Positions 1 to 8,838 of a stretch of DNA of 11,937 bases are shown here, one piece after another. The notes beneath the pieces are model-generated. The model searched no databases, had not been told where the DNA came from, and saw only the letters and a program-made list of their open reading frames with translations. Numbering within the stretch: position 1 is the stretch's first letter; each line of letters begins with the position of its first letter. Both the position numbers and the translations under genes were made by a program. The DNA comes from Larix sibirica (Eukaryota; Streptophyta; Pinopsida; Pinales; Pinaceae): the NCBI GenBank assembly GCA_004151065.3, contig NWUY0300049383.1:13929-25865 (forward strand), written 5' to 3'.

Positions 1-21
1 TATATATATATATATATATAT
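1..21. repeat. (TA)n microsatellite at window edge
   Basis: The window opens with ten uninterrupted TA dinucleotides. The repeat may continue outside the window, so its true length is unknown. Confidence 0.9.
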
Positions 22-1097
22 TTGTAATTATTTCTTCTAATCCCACACCCTTCAATATTTATAGGACAAATGTAAAATGTGGATATTCCTCTTTAGTAAA
101 AGTTAATCACTAAAGGGTACCACTTTTAAGATTAAAGGGCGCATTTATTTATATTCGAGTGAAGTCTCCATCCCATGAAAAGAAAGACATCTTAGGAAAG
201 GTGGGGGAAGGTGAAAAGATTCTAGAAGAGGAATGGTTTGATGGTTACTCAAAGAAACCATTCAATTTATAAGGAAAAATGTTGAAATATGATGAAATCA
301 AATGATAAAAGGCATTTGGATCTAGAGTATTGATGTACTAATGTTGAACTTAATAATGAGGAGAATTCATCTTTTGTCCAAACAAATTTTCTGGAGAACT
401 ATGATTACTTTGTGTTTCTGGTGTGGACTACTCTACGGTTTTTGCTAAGCATTGGGATTGTATAAGAATGTATCTCACATTGTATATTGTTCATATGTGT
501 AGCTATAACATTCTTATCTTATTTTCTCTAGAAGTGTTTGGCTAAATTTGTGAGCATAGGATTGTAATTAGTTGTTCTAATGTTGGACTATTCTAGGTTT
601 GCAACCATTTACTTAGGTTCTTGTCTTTATTTTCTCAGTAAACTAATTCATTGGATTCAGATATGAGAATGTTGATTATGTTCTTACGTTATTGTTACTA
701 ATAGTTATGTCCAAACACTTGCATTTTCATTTATACATAGTAGATTAGTTTCTTTTCATCTCATTAGTTTAGAAGACCTGTAGCTGTGGATTGGGCCATA
801 ACTAGTAAACCCAAAATCATTAATGGTTGATGGGAGAGAATCTAGATGGGTTCCCTATTCCAAATGGTAAGGTGTCTAATTGGGACTATTCACCAAGGGT
901 GATCCTTGTTGTTAATCAGGGTCATTTTGACCCGTCAATAGAATTGGCACTAGGAGGAGGGTCAGATGATAAGCCTACCTAAGTGGAGCCATTTTAAAAG
1001 ATGTTTTTAAATAGCACATGGCTCCTCTCCCTATTATCCATATGGGATTTTCCTTTGATTCTTTTGAGATCAACTTGTGTCATCCCAAAAAGGATAG
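22..1097. other. AT-rich intergenic DNA, no gene recognised
   Basis: This stretch has many stops in all the frames I examined, and I could not match any part to a protein family, RNA gene or transposon end. It precedes a plus-strand gag relic, so its right part could be the decayed 5' portion of that second element, but nothing visible proves it. Confidence 0.5.
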
Positions 1098-1546
1098 TTG
1101 ATCTTTGAGTTGTCAAATTTGAAATTTGTTGGTGGAGGGATAGTCTCTGCATTTATGCATCTTAATCAATTTAACATCACATGTCATAATATTAAAATTG
1201 TCCAGGACAATGAGATATGTTGATTGTTTTCCCTCACATTGGAAGGATGAATTAAGGTTTGGTATAGGACATTATCAGTTAATTCAATTCATAGTTGGAA
1301 ACAATTCATGGAAGTCTTTATAATGCTCAAAATTATGACCATGAGTGACTCTGTACTAAAATTGAAGGAATCCATAGAAAGAGAAATGAACCCTTGAATG
1401 ATTGTTTTCAAAGGGTTATGCAAATATACTATAGGTTTCCTAAAAATGATACAGTATTTGACCAAGAATCCCTTGGTTGGTTTTCTTACCTTCTTTGTAT
1501 CCCTAAGGAAGATGAGTTACCCTTAGATGATGAGAAAATATTATAA
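1098..1546 (+). pseudogene. Decayed retrotransposon gag fragment, second element, plus strand
   Basis: Two overlapping plus-strand frames read like a Retrotrans_gag capsid region. The first (1098-1397) has internal TGA codons at 1221 and near 1251. It contains the segment VWYRTLSVNSIHSWKQF around 1257-1307, which fits the family pattern of Trp-Tyr, a Leu-Pro-like turn, Ser-Ile-x-Ser-Trp and an aromatic tail. The second frame (1349-1546) continues with an RKRNEPLNDCFQRV-like segment and YYRFPKND, resembling the helix after the Trp motif in Gag proteins, and ends in TAA at 1544. A frameshift near 1345 therefore separates the halves. No zinc knuckle or pol follows before the main element starts at 2019. 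Orientation is opposite to the main element, so this is a separate, older relic. The family call rests on pattern recognition only. Confidence 0.6.
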
Positions 1547-2018
1547 CATCCCACATGTTTCCTACCTAACATATCACCCTCACTGTTTTTTTAGTCAAAC
1601 CCATTACAATTACCATTAGGGGAGGCATAATCACTAAAAGAAAATATGTTTCCTCTAGTTGAAACTGTTGGAAACCTAATATGTAGGGATTAAAGTTCCA
1701 TTTTGTAAATATTGTAAATAAATTAGTTTTAGGTTTACTTACCTAAACTGAAGACTCATTCATGTAACCTATTGGAATTTTAAAACCAAGAGTGACACTT
1801 GAATGTATAAATAAGTGGTTCACATTAATGAAATGACAACATTGAAGTTATTCTAGACCTGTCATGGTAATAGAACCTTGGAATTTTTAACTCCATGAAA
1901 GTTTTTAGTCTATGGTAATACTGTTCTCCCTAGCATATTCTCTGCCAAATCCTAGTCCTACCATATTCTATGCCAACTCCCAGTCCTTTAGATCTAAGCA
2001 CTGAGGAATATTAGACCT
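1547..2018. other. AT-rich non-coding stretch, possibly LTR-derived
   Basis: No coding frame persists here. TGTTGG at 1666, followed about 140 bases later by TATAAATA at 1806-1813, has the look of an LTR start plus promoter, but no matching 3' LTR end, PBS or second copy is visible. The five bases just left of the main element (2014-2018) would be its target-site duplication. The partner copy lies outside the window. Confidence 0.3.
1806..1813 (+). promoter_or_regulatory. TATA-box-like octamer
   Basis: TATAAATA is a good plant TATA consensus, located 140 bases after a TGTTGG that could be an LTR start. In an AT-rich genome such octamers arise often by chance, so this is only a candidate. Confidence 0.2.
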
Positions 2019-2146
2019 TGTTGGTGCAAAGATGAGATTGGGATTCTTTCACAAGGGCCAACAAAGGGGTCCACTGTAGTCTAGTGTTTTGGAATATTCA
2101 ATCCTTCAAAGGAGAAGGCCTCACTTGAAGCACAACCTAGACATGT
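2019..2146 (-). repeat. 3' LTR, outer (U5) end
   Basis: These 128 bases match 11777-11904 in direct orientation at roughly 80% identity with one single-base gap, counted by eye. Both copies begin TGTTGGTGCAAAGA. Shared blocks include GTAGTCTAGTGT and ATATTCAATCC. On the element strand this is the end of U5, finishing in CCAACA. The LTR must extend further right, toward pol, but the right-hand copy diverges after 11904 and then the window ends, so the inner boundary cannot be set. Confidence 0.65.
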
Positions 2147-3114
2147 TTATGATGAGGAGGGTTAATTGTAGGGACATACCGAGAAACAATCTATTCATTC
2201 ACCATGATGTGACACGTATTCATCATGCATACTTAAAGACACTTATAACAGAGTTATGCAACATATATGAAGCAAAGAATAAAGACAACATCCATATCAT
2301 CCAAATAAAATTAAAGGGGCCCAATAATACTCTCATTTATAATCATTCATGGATTTGTGATATAATACATGAAAGAGGCTCTACAACCTCAATATATGAT
2401 CTGCGTAATGACCTGCCACAAATCTAGGTACATAAGCAAAACCCACAATCCCATGACCCAAATACATAACCCAAAATTCATCTACCGCTAAGGGTCTGAT
2501 GACCATTCTTCTTCTCGCTCCTAGATTGTTTGCTTCTTTTCAAATCCAATGTCCACTTCCTCGTCCCCCTTTTCTCACTTTCCTTTTTCTCTTTATATAA
2601 TCATCGGGGTGAACCCAATATGGTTGTGGTAACTAACTATTTTTGCAACCTCCACCTTATTTTATGTGTAGTCTTCCATGACTATGGTCCTTTCCAAAAA
2701 CAAAGGAGATAATAGGTCTTGAACATAATATTTGAATCACCCTCAAGTAAAATCAGTTACGTTCATGAAGCCTATGCATATTCTGGTCCTGACTCTTCAA
2801 ACGAAGGAGCAAATTCATAATTACACAATTTCTTTTTGTATATCTATCTCAAAACTAGTTCAGGTAAAATGACTTTTTACTTTGTAAGAACTCAATGAGG
2901 GAGGAGTAATTTAGCTTATGTATTAGGAATTGTTTCCTTTGTGCATTGCATCATATATAGCTGATATTTTTTTACTTCTAGGTGATGTTGATCAATTCAT
3001 GGTTGTTCCTTTATAGCTATCAAGGTTAGCTAGAGAAACTCGGTCTTCAAAATCTTAAACATTTTAAAATTTCTCAGTTCCATCATGCTCGGAAAATCAT
3101 CCATTTCTTTTTCA
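2147..3114 (-). other. Probable remainder of 3' LTR / 3' non-coding region
   Basis: No gene is supported here. On the minus strand a TATATAAAG (2591-2599) is followed by a purine-rich run (2553-2594) containing GAGAAAAGGGGGA. This could be an LTR promoter with a purine-rich leader, or, alternatively, the polypurine tract. Open plus-strand frames in the interval (2089-2427, 2530-2712) show no family features and are read as chance. Confidence 0.35.
2591..2599 (-). promoter_or_regulatory. Candidate LTR TATA box
   Basis: Minus-strand TATATAAAG lies about 575 bases before the LTR 3' end, in the right orientation for driving the element. Support is positional only. Confidence 0.25.
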
Positions 3115-3458
3115 ATAAAAGATTAGAATCCTTGAGATATGATTGAGTATGTACCATTCTTTCATAGCATCACGGAGGATGAGAAATTGATACTCTACAC
3201 AAGCACCAAGAATGTCTCCCATCTGAGCATAAAAAATGTAGATCTTGGGTTGTTTGCGCTCCAAAATTTGTGTAGCCCGTGCAACTGCATCATTTGCAAC
3301 TTCCATGTTTCCAGTATTTTGCATAAAGTGAACATATTAGATCCATTGCTTTGAGGAGTTTCCACAGGCATTCACTTTTACTATCTAAACAAAATTTTGT
3401 GCAGATCTTTTTGCTGAAAATTTCACGCTTATGAGAATTTATCTATGCAGTGACTTGG
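3115..3458 (-). pseudogene. Unidentified coding-like stretch between integrase and 3' LTR
   Basis: Two minus-strand frames join to give about 110 residues that look like protein. The upstream frame (about 3458-3300) reads through segments such as CLWKLLKAMDLICSLYAKYW without a stop. Near 3310 the likely frame shifts to the one ending at 3112, with NDAVARATQILERKQPKIY and then a hydrophobic KIYIFYAQMGDILGACVEY. The composition is alternating amphipathic helices, with no zinc, protease or polymerase motif. I do not recognise the family. It lies on the element strand, 600 bases downstream of the pol stop, so it could be an extra 3' ORF of the element, a captured host exon, or a fragment of another transposon. 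Chance openness of an AT-rich frame is also possible, though the residue mix argues mildly against that. Confidence 0.35.
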
Positions 3459-4062
3459 AAGCAGGATGCCATAGGGGTACTAAATATGTATTTTCAGAGG
3501 AGGCATAACATTTTGAGCTTATATCAGGATAGAGGTCTCCATTGGAAAATTTGAGATCGACCAATCTAGTTGGTGAGCTTTCTTCCTCATGACTATCACA
3601 TAGTAATGGCAGGAAAGGAGAATTTTGGGATGGTATACTATGCTATTGCAAGATGTTGTGGCTTCTTAAGGACATTCGATGATCACGAGGACATGGCTTG
3701 ATAACATTTGGATTTTACAGGGTAATAATGTAATGGGGATTTGACGGTATGTGAATATTAGAATTATTTCTTTTACATGATCCACGACAAGTGTCATCTA
3801 ATCATGACATAATGGTTTTGGAGACAGAATATCCATGTTAGTGTGATTCCAAAAGACAATGATTAGATTCTGGTATGAGGTCCCCCGACCATAATGGTGT
3901 GATATGGATAGCACACAAAACTTGGAAAAAATAGCACACGTAATACAAATGATTGGCACAAAATTCAAAGCAACTAATCTAATGCAACAAACTAAAACCA
4001 AAATTGAAACACTAAATCCTACTCTAACTCACTCCCTATGATAGGAATGTTACCTTGCGGGA
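3459..4062 (-). other. 3' untranslated part of the element after pol
   Basis: No coding potential was recognised. The minus strand contains GGTCGGGGGACC at 3879-3890, about 175 bases past the pol stop. Its G-run makes it a candidate polypurine tract or a structured element, since GGTC and GACC can pair around GGGG. No clear TG LTR start follows immediately, so the 3' LTR inner edge stays undefined. Confidence 0.4.
3879..3890 (-). other. GGTCGGGGGACC, candidate polypurine tract or hairpin
   Basis: This short G-rich inverted repeat sits downstream of the integrase stop on the element strand, where a plus-strand priming site is expected. It is the only strong G-run between pol and 2600 on that strand, but it is only part-purine and the flanks do not confirm a role. 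Confidence 0.25.
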
Positions 4063-5397
4063 TTACTGAGTAGAAATATAGGGATTTAGGAATGCGTCAT
4101 TCACCCATCCATATATGAGAATGCCATCGAGTTGCACAATCTTGACAGACCTAGAATATTTGACTTCCACAAAGATAAATGGTCCTAACAAGTGCATCTA
4201 AAGCTTGCCTAGATGCTTTAGGAACTTGTTGTCATATAGTAGAACTTGGTCTCCTTTTTGAAATTTTTTTCGCTTGATGTGGCAATCATGCTAGGCATTA
4301 TGTCTCTCTTTTTCCATTGTTGGGTGATAATTGGCTAAAAACCAAGACTCTTCTAGTTCCATTAATTCAGCTAGCCTTTCTACAACCAAATCTTCTTTGG
4401 TCATGTGATTTGAATGCACAATGTATAGGATGGGAATGACAAACTCAGTAGGAACTACTGCTTCTCTTCCATACACCAACTAGAATGGGGTCTGCTTGTG
4501 AAGTTTATTTGTAGTAGTCATGTATTTCCATAAAACTGCCCAAACTCTTTCATCCCAATCATCTCGATTTGTGAAACATAGCTTAGTTAATCCCAAATTC
4601 AAATTTTTTTTTAAGGATTCAAGTATGTCATTTGATTGTGCATGGTATATGATACTTTTATGATGCTGCATTAGAAATTCCTTTGTCAAGGTTGCGATGG
4701 TGTTGTTAATGAAATACATACCTTGACCACTAGTAAGGCTTCTAGGACACCCAAAGCTGGTAATTATGTTCTCATAAATGAATTGGGATTTTGTCTCTTG
4801 GAGCAATCCTATACCAATGTTTCTTTAACCCATTTTTTCAAATAGTCTGTTGCGGTAATGATGTAGCGGTCTTTTGAGTACTTCGTAGGAGGGTCGATGG
4901 GGCCAATAATATCAAATACCCATTTCTTGAATGGTTGTAAGGAACATATTGGATGGATCAGGATCATCTCATTGAGAAGGATTACCAACTTGGAAAACAT
5001 CACATGATTTGGCATAATATTTAGCATCCTTGAGCACAGTTGGCCACCATAATCCACCTTGCAAAATATTTCTTCCAGTTGCTTTTCCACCAACAACGCC
5101 ACCCATAACACTGGAATGAAATTCCCATAAGATATCATGTATTTCATGATCTAGTATGCATCAGTGTAAATTCCATCTATTCCCAGCTTGTATAGTTTCC
5201 CCACAATCAATTGCTATTCCACAGCTAGTACATTAGCCAAGTGACATTTCTAGGTTGCAGTATAGTCATTCGACGCTTTATTCTATTGTCAGAAACAAGG
5301 AAATTTATTCTAAGTGATATGGGATGGACTCAACTTAGAATAAAGCTACATCAAGTAATTGATAATCGATCGGTCCCTCAAATTTTCCTACTTCTTA
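4063..5397 (-). pseudogene. Integrase domain of pol, inactivated
   Basis: Integrase joins the element's cDNA to host DNA. The N-terminal zinc region is read in the frame 5145-4972: a His (EFH) and one Cys (SCDVF) of the HHCC set remain, while the expected second His reads Val and the second Cys reads Phe. The frame then shifts into the catalytic core (about 5000-4809: FDIIGPI, then YIITATDYL), and shifts again near 4808 into 4806-4291 (FGCPRSLTSGQG, then NDILESLKK, DWDER, VYGREAVVP). Of the DDE triad the first Asp (4911-4913) and the Glu (4618-4620) remain, but the second is Gly (4726-4728). Stops interrupt at 4809, 4480 and 4291. The C-terminal domain follows in frame with GKL and GPF (4177-4185) and ends at TAA 4063-4065. 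No chromodomain is visible. Assignment to Ty3/gypsy integrase is firm, and loss of activity is clear. Confidence 0.9.
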
Positions 5398-5775
5398 TCA
5401 TGACAGATGCTCAGGTCCATGATTGTACTTTCCCAGGTTGACAATTACATTGAAAGAGAACTCTTGAAATAAGAGAAACCATATGCAAATACGTCCTTCT
5501 AACACAGGTTTATTTACGAGGTACTTGAGAGCTAAATTATTTGTGAAGAATTTAAACTATCCTCCCAACAAGTAGTGGTGGGACTTCTGCAAAACATAAA
5601 TCATTTCGCATCCTTCCCTTTCCGTGGCCGTATAATTGTGTTAAACTTGAGATAGTTTCTTTCTAGAAAAGTAAATAGGATGGTCTATTTTTCCTTTGTA
5701 TGGCTGAGATAACACAGTTCAAAGGGAAATACCTGATGCATTAACATGTACATGGAATTCCTTTACCCAGTGAGG
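5398..5775 (-). pseudogene. RNase H domain of pol, inactivated
   Basis: This domain degrades the RNA strand during reverse transcription. One minus frame carries the typical order for gypsy RNase H: FHVHVNASG, then GKIDHPIYFSRKKLS, NYTATEREG, KSHHYLLGG, FKFFTNN, LKYLVNKPVLEGRI and LFQEFSFNVIV. The first catalytic acid, normally Asp after His-x-(Cys or Val), is Asn here (codon AAT at 5740-5742). The Glu in TEREG is kept, and the later Phe-Thr-Asp also reads Asn. At least three in-frame stops occur (after ISL, after SQV, after LLGG). The frame is the same as that of the preceding connection region, and it runs on into the integrase lead-in. Both Asp-to-Asn changes include a G-to-A transition, as expected from decay of methylated plant transposons (inference). 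Confidence 0.9.
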
Positions 5776-6690
5776 AAATGTAAGGATTGGGTTGTTGACC
5801 ATTTTTTCCTTCAATATTTTAAAATCCCTTTCATAGTCTTCAATCCAATCGAATGATTTTTCCTTCTTCAATATTTGTTATAAATAGGAAGTAATGTAAG
5901 TGTAGTTGTGGATCAACCATATGTAGTATTTTTTATGCTTGAAAGTGGATCACAACTGCTTCATAGAAGTAGGGGATGAAATATTCATGATGAGTATGAT
6001 CTTTACAGAATCTACCAAGACTTCATCGTGGAAAACAATATGTTCTAATAAGTTTCCAAAATGGACATAGAAAATGCACTTCCGCATATTTAAATAAATC
6101 TACATTTGGCGACGGTCGAACATTAATATAAGTAGCACCAATGGTCTTTAAGTAGGTTGTAAACTGTCTAGTCATCCAAGTATAATTCCAGGAATTTATG
6201 GAGGAATTGTTTGAAAGATTCTATCATAATCCTTGAAAATACCACAAGTGCATGCTTCATCCCAAACAACATGACATTTTAAGAAAAGGATCCCCATTTT
6301 ATTGTAAATGTTGTCTTCTTCTTATCTTCTTTTGCGATTTGAACCTGGTGGTATTCTAAGAACCCATCTATAAAAGAGTATCCCTTGTTCGCGACTACTT
6401 GATCCAAGGCCTCATCACTAAGGGGTGTCAGAAAGGGATCATGAACACATGTAAAATTCAAGCTATGATAATTGACAGAGACTCTGATATCTTCAGTGTT
6501 CTTCTTGATCTTAATCATAAAAGGGCTAATCCATTTGGATTCATCCACAAGAAAAAATAGATCAGTATTCAACATGTAGTCAATTTATTTTTTCACTTTA
6601 TGTTTAACTCGGGGGTTCAAGTGATACGTTCGATGCTTCATAGTTTTGGAATTAGGTTTCAATACAATCTTCATTTCTTCTAGATCTCCC
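5776..6690 (-). pseudogene. Reverse transcriptase domain of pol, interrupted
   Basis: Reverse transcriptase copies element RNA into DNA. The frame from about 6690 reads EEMKIVLKP and HRTYHLNPRVKHKVKK, then a stop, then the fingers and palm at 6575-6279: SKWISPFMIKIKK, IRVSVNYHSLN, HDPFLTPLSDEALDQV, YSFIDGF, EYHQVQIAKEDKKKTTFT and KWGSFS. The palm continues after a stop with NVMLFGMKHALVVFSR. The metal-binding Asp in SFIDGF (6366-6368) and both in YLDD (6171-6182) are intact, but TAG follows YLDD directly at 6168-6170, and a frameshift comes near 6140. The shifted frame gives the thumb and connection (RKCIFYVHFGNLLEHIV, FDWIEDYERDFKILK, NNPILTFPHWV) up to RNase H. Family assignment is very secure, and the copy cannot make a whole enzyme. 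Confidence 0.92.
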
Positions 6691-7869
6691 TAGATTCCTT
6701 TCAACATTGTAAAAATTTGCAAGAAAAAATCTTTATACTCTTTTAGAAGGGATATGATTTTGGATGCCATCTTCTCATCCCAATAGTCTACTATGGATGC
6801 CATTTTTGGTTTGTCTTCTATATCAATATTGAATTTCCACAGTTTCAGAGGCTGTGTATATAAGGCCTCTGTTTCTTTAGGTTTCCATTATTTCACCTCC
6901 TGGGATGCTTCTGATTCATTGAAGGTTAGGTGCCTTAGGTGTTCCTGGTCATCAGGGTTTGGATTCTACTTATCGACCTTTGTGCAATAGAGAGAGGGTT
7001 CCAACTTTGGAATAGAAAAATTCATACCGAGAAATTATTGATGGAGGGGGAAGATGTATGAGTTTCCTATATTCCAAAGTCTGTTGGTCAATAGAGTTTC
7101 CTGGATTGTTGTCAAGGAATCTGTCACAAAATCACTTGTTGCATAGAAGGAAATATCTTGGAAGAATTGTGCGCTTAGTTTCCTCCAACACCCAGTTTTC
7201 CACTGCGTTTTTTCATGTAAGTATGAATATTTAGGGATGGGTCCTATTTCATGGAAGAGCTGGTGAACCCAAAATTATGGTTGCAATCTATATGTGTGCC
7301 ATTGTTGTTCACACTGATCGATGTGAGAAAATGGATTCTATTTTCACAACTCAGTTAGCATGTTTGGAATGTTTGAAACAAAGCATTAGCGCTAGTTTGG
7401 TTGTGTCCCATTCATGTATATCATCTTTATGTGTTTCCCACCATATCGAGGGAGTACCTTTGAGGGTTGTATCCATAGCATCCATTTGGTACTCTTCCAC
7501 AACACAAGTATTCATTTTCTATAATAACTCATCCAAGCTATTAATTCCATTGTATATTAGAGGATCTATAACCTCTACTTTGATCCATTGGACTGAATTT
7601 ATCATTGCACAACATCAGGAGGACAACTCATGTTTCTCGTTCTTCCAATCATCCAATGCTTCTTTGAAATCACAAACAAAAGAGGGAATATTTCTCCAAC
7701 TTACAAATTTGTCTGCTCTAGGATTCACATAATCCTCTCTTCTTCCTGCTATTAGAGAATAAATATTATCTATGATATCCCTTTCCATGTTCTCATGTAT
7801 TGGTTCAGTGTACCCTGGCCACCTGGAGCAGGTCCATAGATTGCATAACCTTAATTCTATCAGCTTCAA
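6691..7869 (-). pseudogene. Long spacer between protease and RT, with gag-like features
   Basis: About 390 codons separate protease and RT, read in two main frames. The first (7869-about 7320) has stops at 7615, near 7520 and near 7350. It contains MERDIIDNIYSLIAGRREDY, VSWRNIPSFVCDFKEALDDW, then VQWIKVEVIDPLIYNGINSL and TLKGTPSIWWETHKDDIHEW. The Pro-x-Tyr-x-Gly and the Trp-Trp followed by a second Trp about a dozen residues on recall the Retrotrans_gag capsid fold. The frame shifts near 7318 to CEQQWHTYRLQP, WVHQLFHEIGPIPKYSYL, SAQFFQDISFYATSDFVTD, MNFSIPKLEPSLYC and DDQEHLRHLTFNESEA, and continues without a further shift into RT. The residue pattern is clearly protein-coding. The function is unknown to me, and the gag-like reading is an inference. 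Confidence 0.6.
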
Positions 7870-8640
7870 AATTCATTGTTCCATTATTCAGATCAATCAT
7901 TCCATAGTTTTTATAAGCCCATTCTATTCCCATTAAATTTGGATATGGATCAGCTCCTCCCCTGATCTCAATTACTTTGAAATTGGTGAAATTCTTTACC
8001 CTTGCCAAGTCTGCTTCTACATTTTCCAACCAACCGATAGGGAAGATGCGACATTGGTTTTCCATCCTCAACTGAATGGGAGAATAGACAAGGGAGGGAT
8101 ATCCCATGGCCTCCCAATACTTCTTAAGAAGTATGTTAACATCAGATCACAAATATAGTATCACATTCTTGATTCATATCCATGAACTTAAGCATCCAAC
8201 TTGAATTCTCATCCAGTCCTTTTCTTTCTTCACTTTTGCTTAAACTAAGTTTTTCTTTCAGGAAGGGGGGCATATATTCCTTCATTGTATTCCACAACAC
8301 CAGAAATTGGACGAATAGTTTTCTACAACTTACAAGTTGTTAATTCATCTTCCAAGATATCACTCAATAGGGTAAACTATAGAGACACGAGGTATTTTAC
8401 CTTTTCTACAGATCTTCCATATTTTCTTAATGCCTCATCTATCCTAGCATTCTGGGATAATTCTATAACATCTCTTCCTAGCGGGGTCGGCATATGCCAA
8501 AACATTTTAGTGGAATCCTTGAATATTTATTTCTGATAGACTAGATCATACTTCATCGTTCGTGGAACTAATTTCTTAATGTTGGATGACTTTTGACCAT
8601 TCATATATGCACTTGTTTTAGCGCCTCCCTAGGTGACAAC
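7805..8640 (-). pseudogene. Retropepsin (aspartic protease) region, inactivated
   Basis: The protease cuts the Gag-Pol polyprotein. The region opens with GGAKTSAYM just after the last zinc knuckle and continues in the Gag frame to about 8180, with several stops. The reading then shifts to the frame containing VILYL and, after a stop, SDVNILLKKYWEAMG. It continues in the open frame 8107-7805 with YSPIQLRMENQCRIFPIGWL, the flap-side strand VIEI and MGIEWAYKNYGMIDL. In retropepsins the active site is Asp-(Thr/Ser/Leu)-Gly. Here the Asp codon is TAT, Tyr (8153-8155), and the Gly codon is TGA (8147-8149), so the active site is destroyed twice over. The region overlaps the next frame (starting 7869), marking a frameshift. 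Identity as the protease region is well supported by position and by the strand pattern around the active site. Confidence 0.75.
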
Positions 8641-8733
8641 AAATCCTATTCGAATATTATTTTGTCACGGTTTAGAGTTGATCAAATTCATCAGTCACCT
8701 TGCACGGTCCTCCCATTTCACAATAAGCTCCAG

Positions 8734-8775
8734 TAACTCTTCAATATTTTAAGTTTTCATTCGATAATAGTTGCA
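8734..8775 (-). other. Gag zinc knuckle 5, eroded
   Basis: Fourteen codons follow the C-x2-C-x4-H-x4-C spacing: C-N-Y-Y-R-M-K-T-stop-N-I-E-E-L. Only the first Cys remains. The second reads Tyr (TAT), the His position is TAA and the last Cys position is Leu. It sits seven codons after knuckle 4. Confidence 0.65.
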
Positions 8776-8796
8776 ACATGTCCTCTTGGGGAGGTT

Positions 8797-8838
8797 ACAG
8801 TCTCGTGCTAGATGTCTGATCTCATTACAATTGTATAA
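8797..8838 (-). other. Gag zinc knuckle 4, damaged
   Basis: The codons read LYNCNEIRHLARDC. The second Cys, the His and the last Cys remain. The first Cys position is Leu, and the usual Gly before His is Arg. It is preceded by a Gly/Arg stretch (GVGRGRGN), common before nucleocapsid knuckles. Confidence 0.85.

Noticed and set aside
2089-2427. 112-codon plus-strand open frame
   Set aside because: It starts inside the LTR repeat, is absent from the other LTR copy and has no family features.
2530-2712. 60-codon plus-strand open frame rich in Leu and Phe
   Set aside because: It is the complement of a purine-rich tract, which produces hydrophobic codons by composition alone.
3139-3354. 71-codon plus-strand open frame
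   Set aside because: It overlaps the more protein-like minus-strand frame and has no recognisable motif.
3798-4001. 67-codon minus-strand open frame just after pol
   Set aside because: It shows no similarity that I can see to a C-terminal pol domain, and it lies beyond the pol stop in non-coding DNA.
5241-5441. 66-codon plus-strand open frame
   Set aside because: It is antisense to the RNase H-integrase junction.
6793-6990. 65-codon plus-strand open frame
   Set aside because: It is antisense to the spacer frame that continues into RT.
7277-7732. Longest open frame in the window (151 codons, plus strand)
   Set aside because: It lies antisense to the Pol spacer, whose minus-strand frames carry the protein-like motifs and run into RT. 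The plus frame shows no domain.
8285-8536. 83-codon plus-strand open frame
   Set aside because: It is antisense to the protease lead-in.
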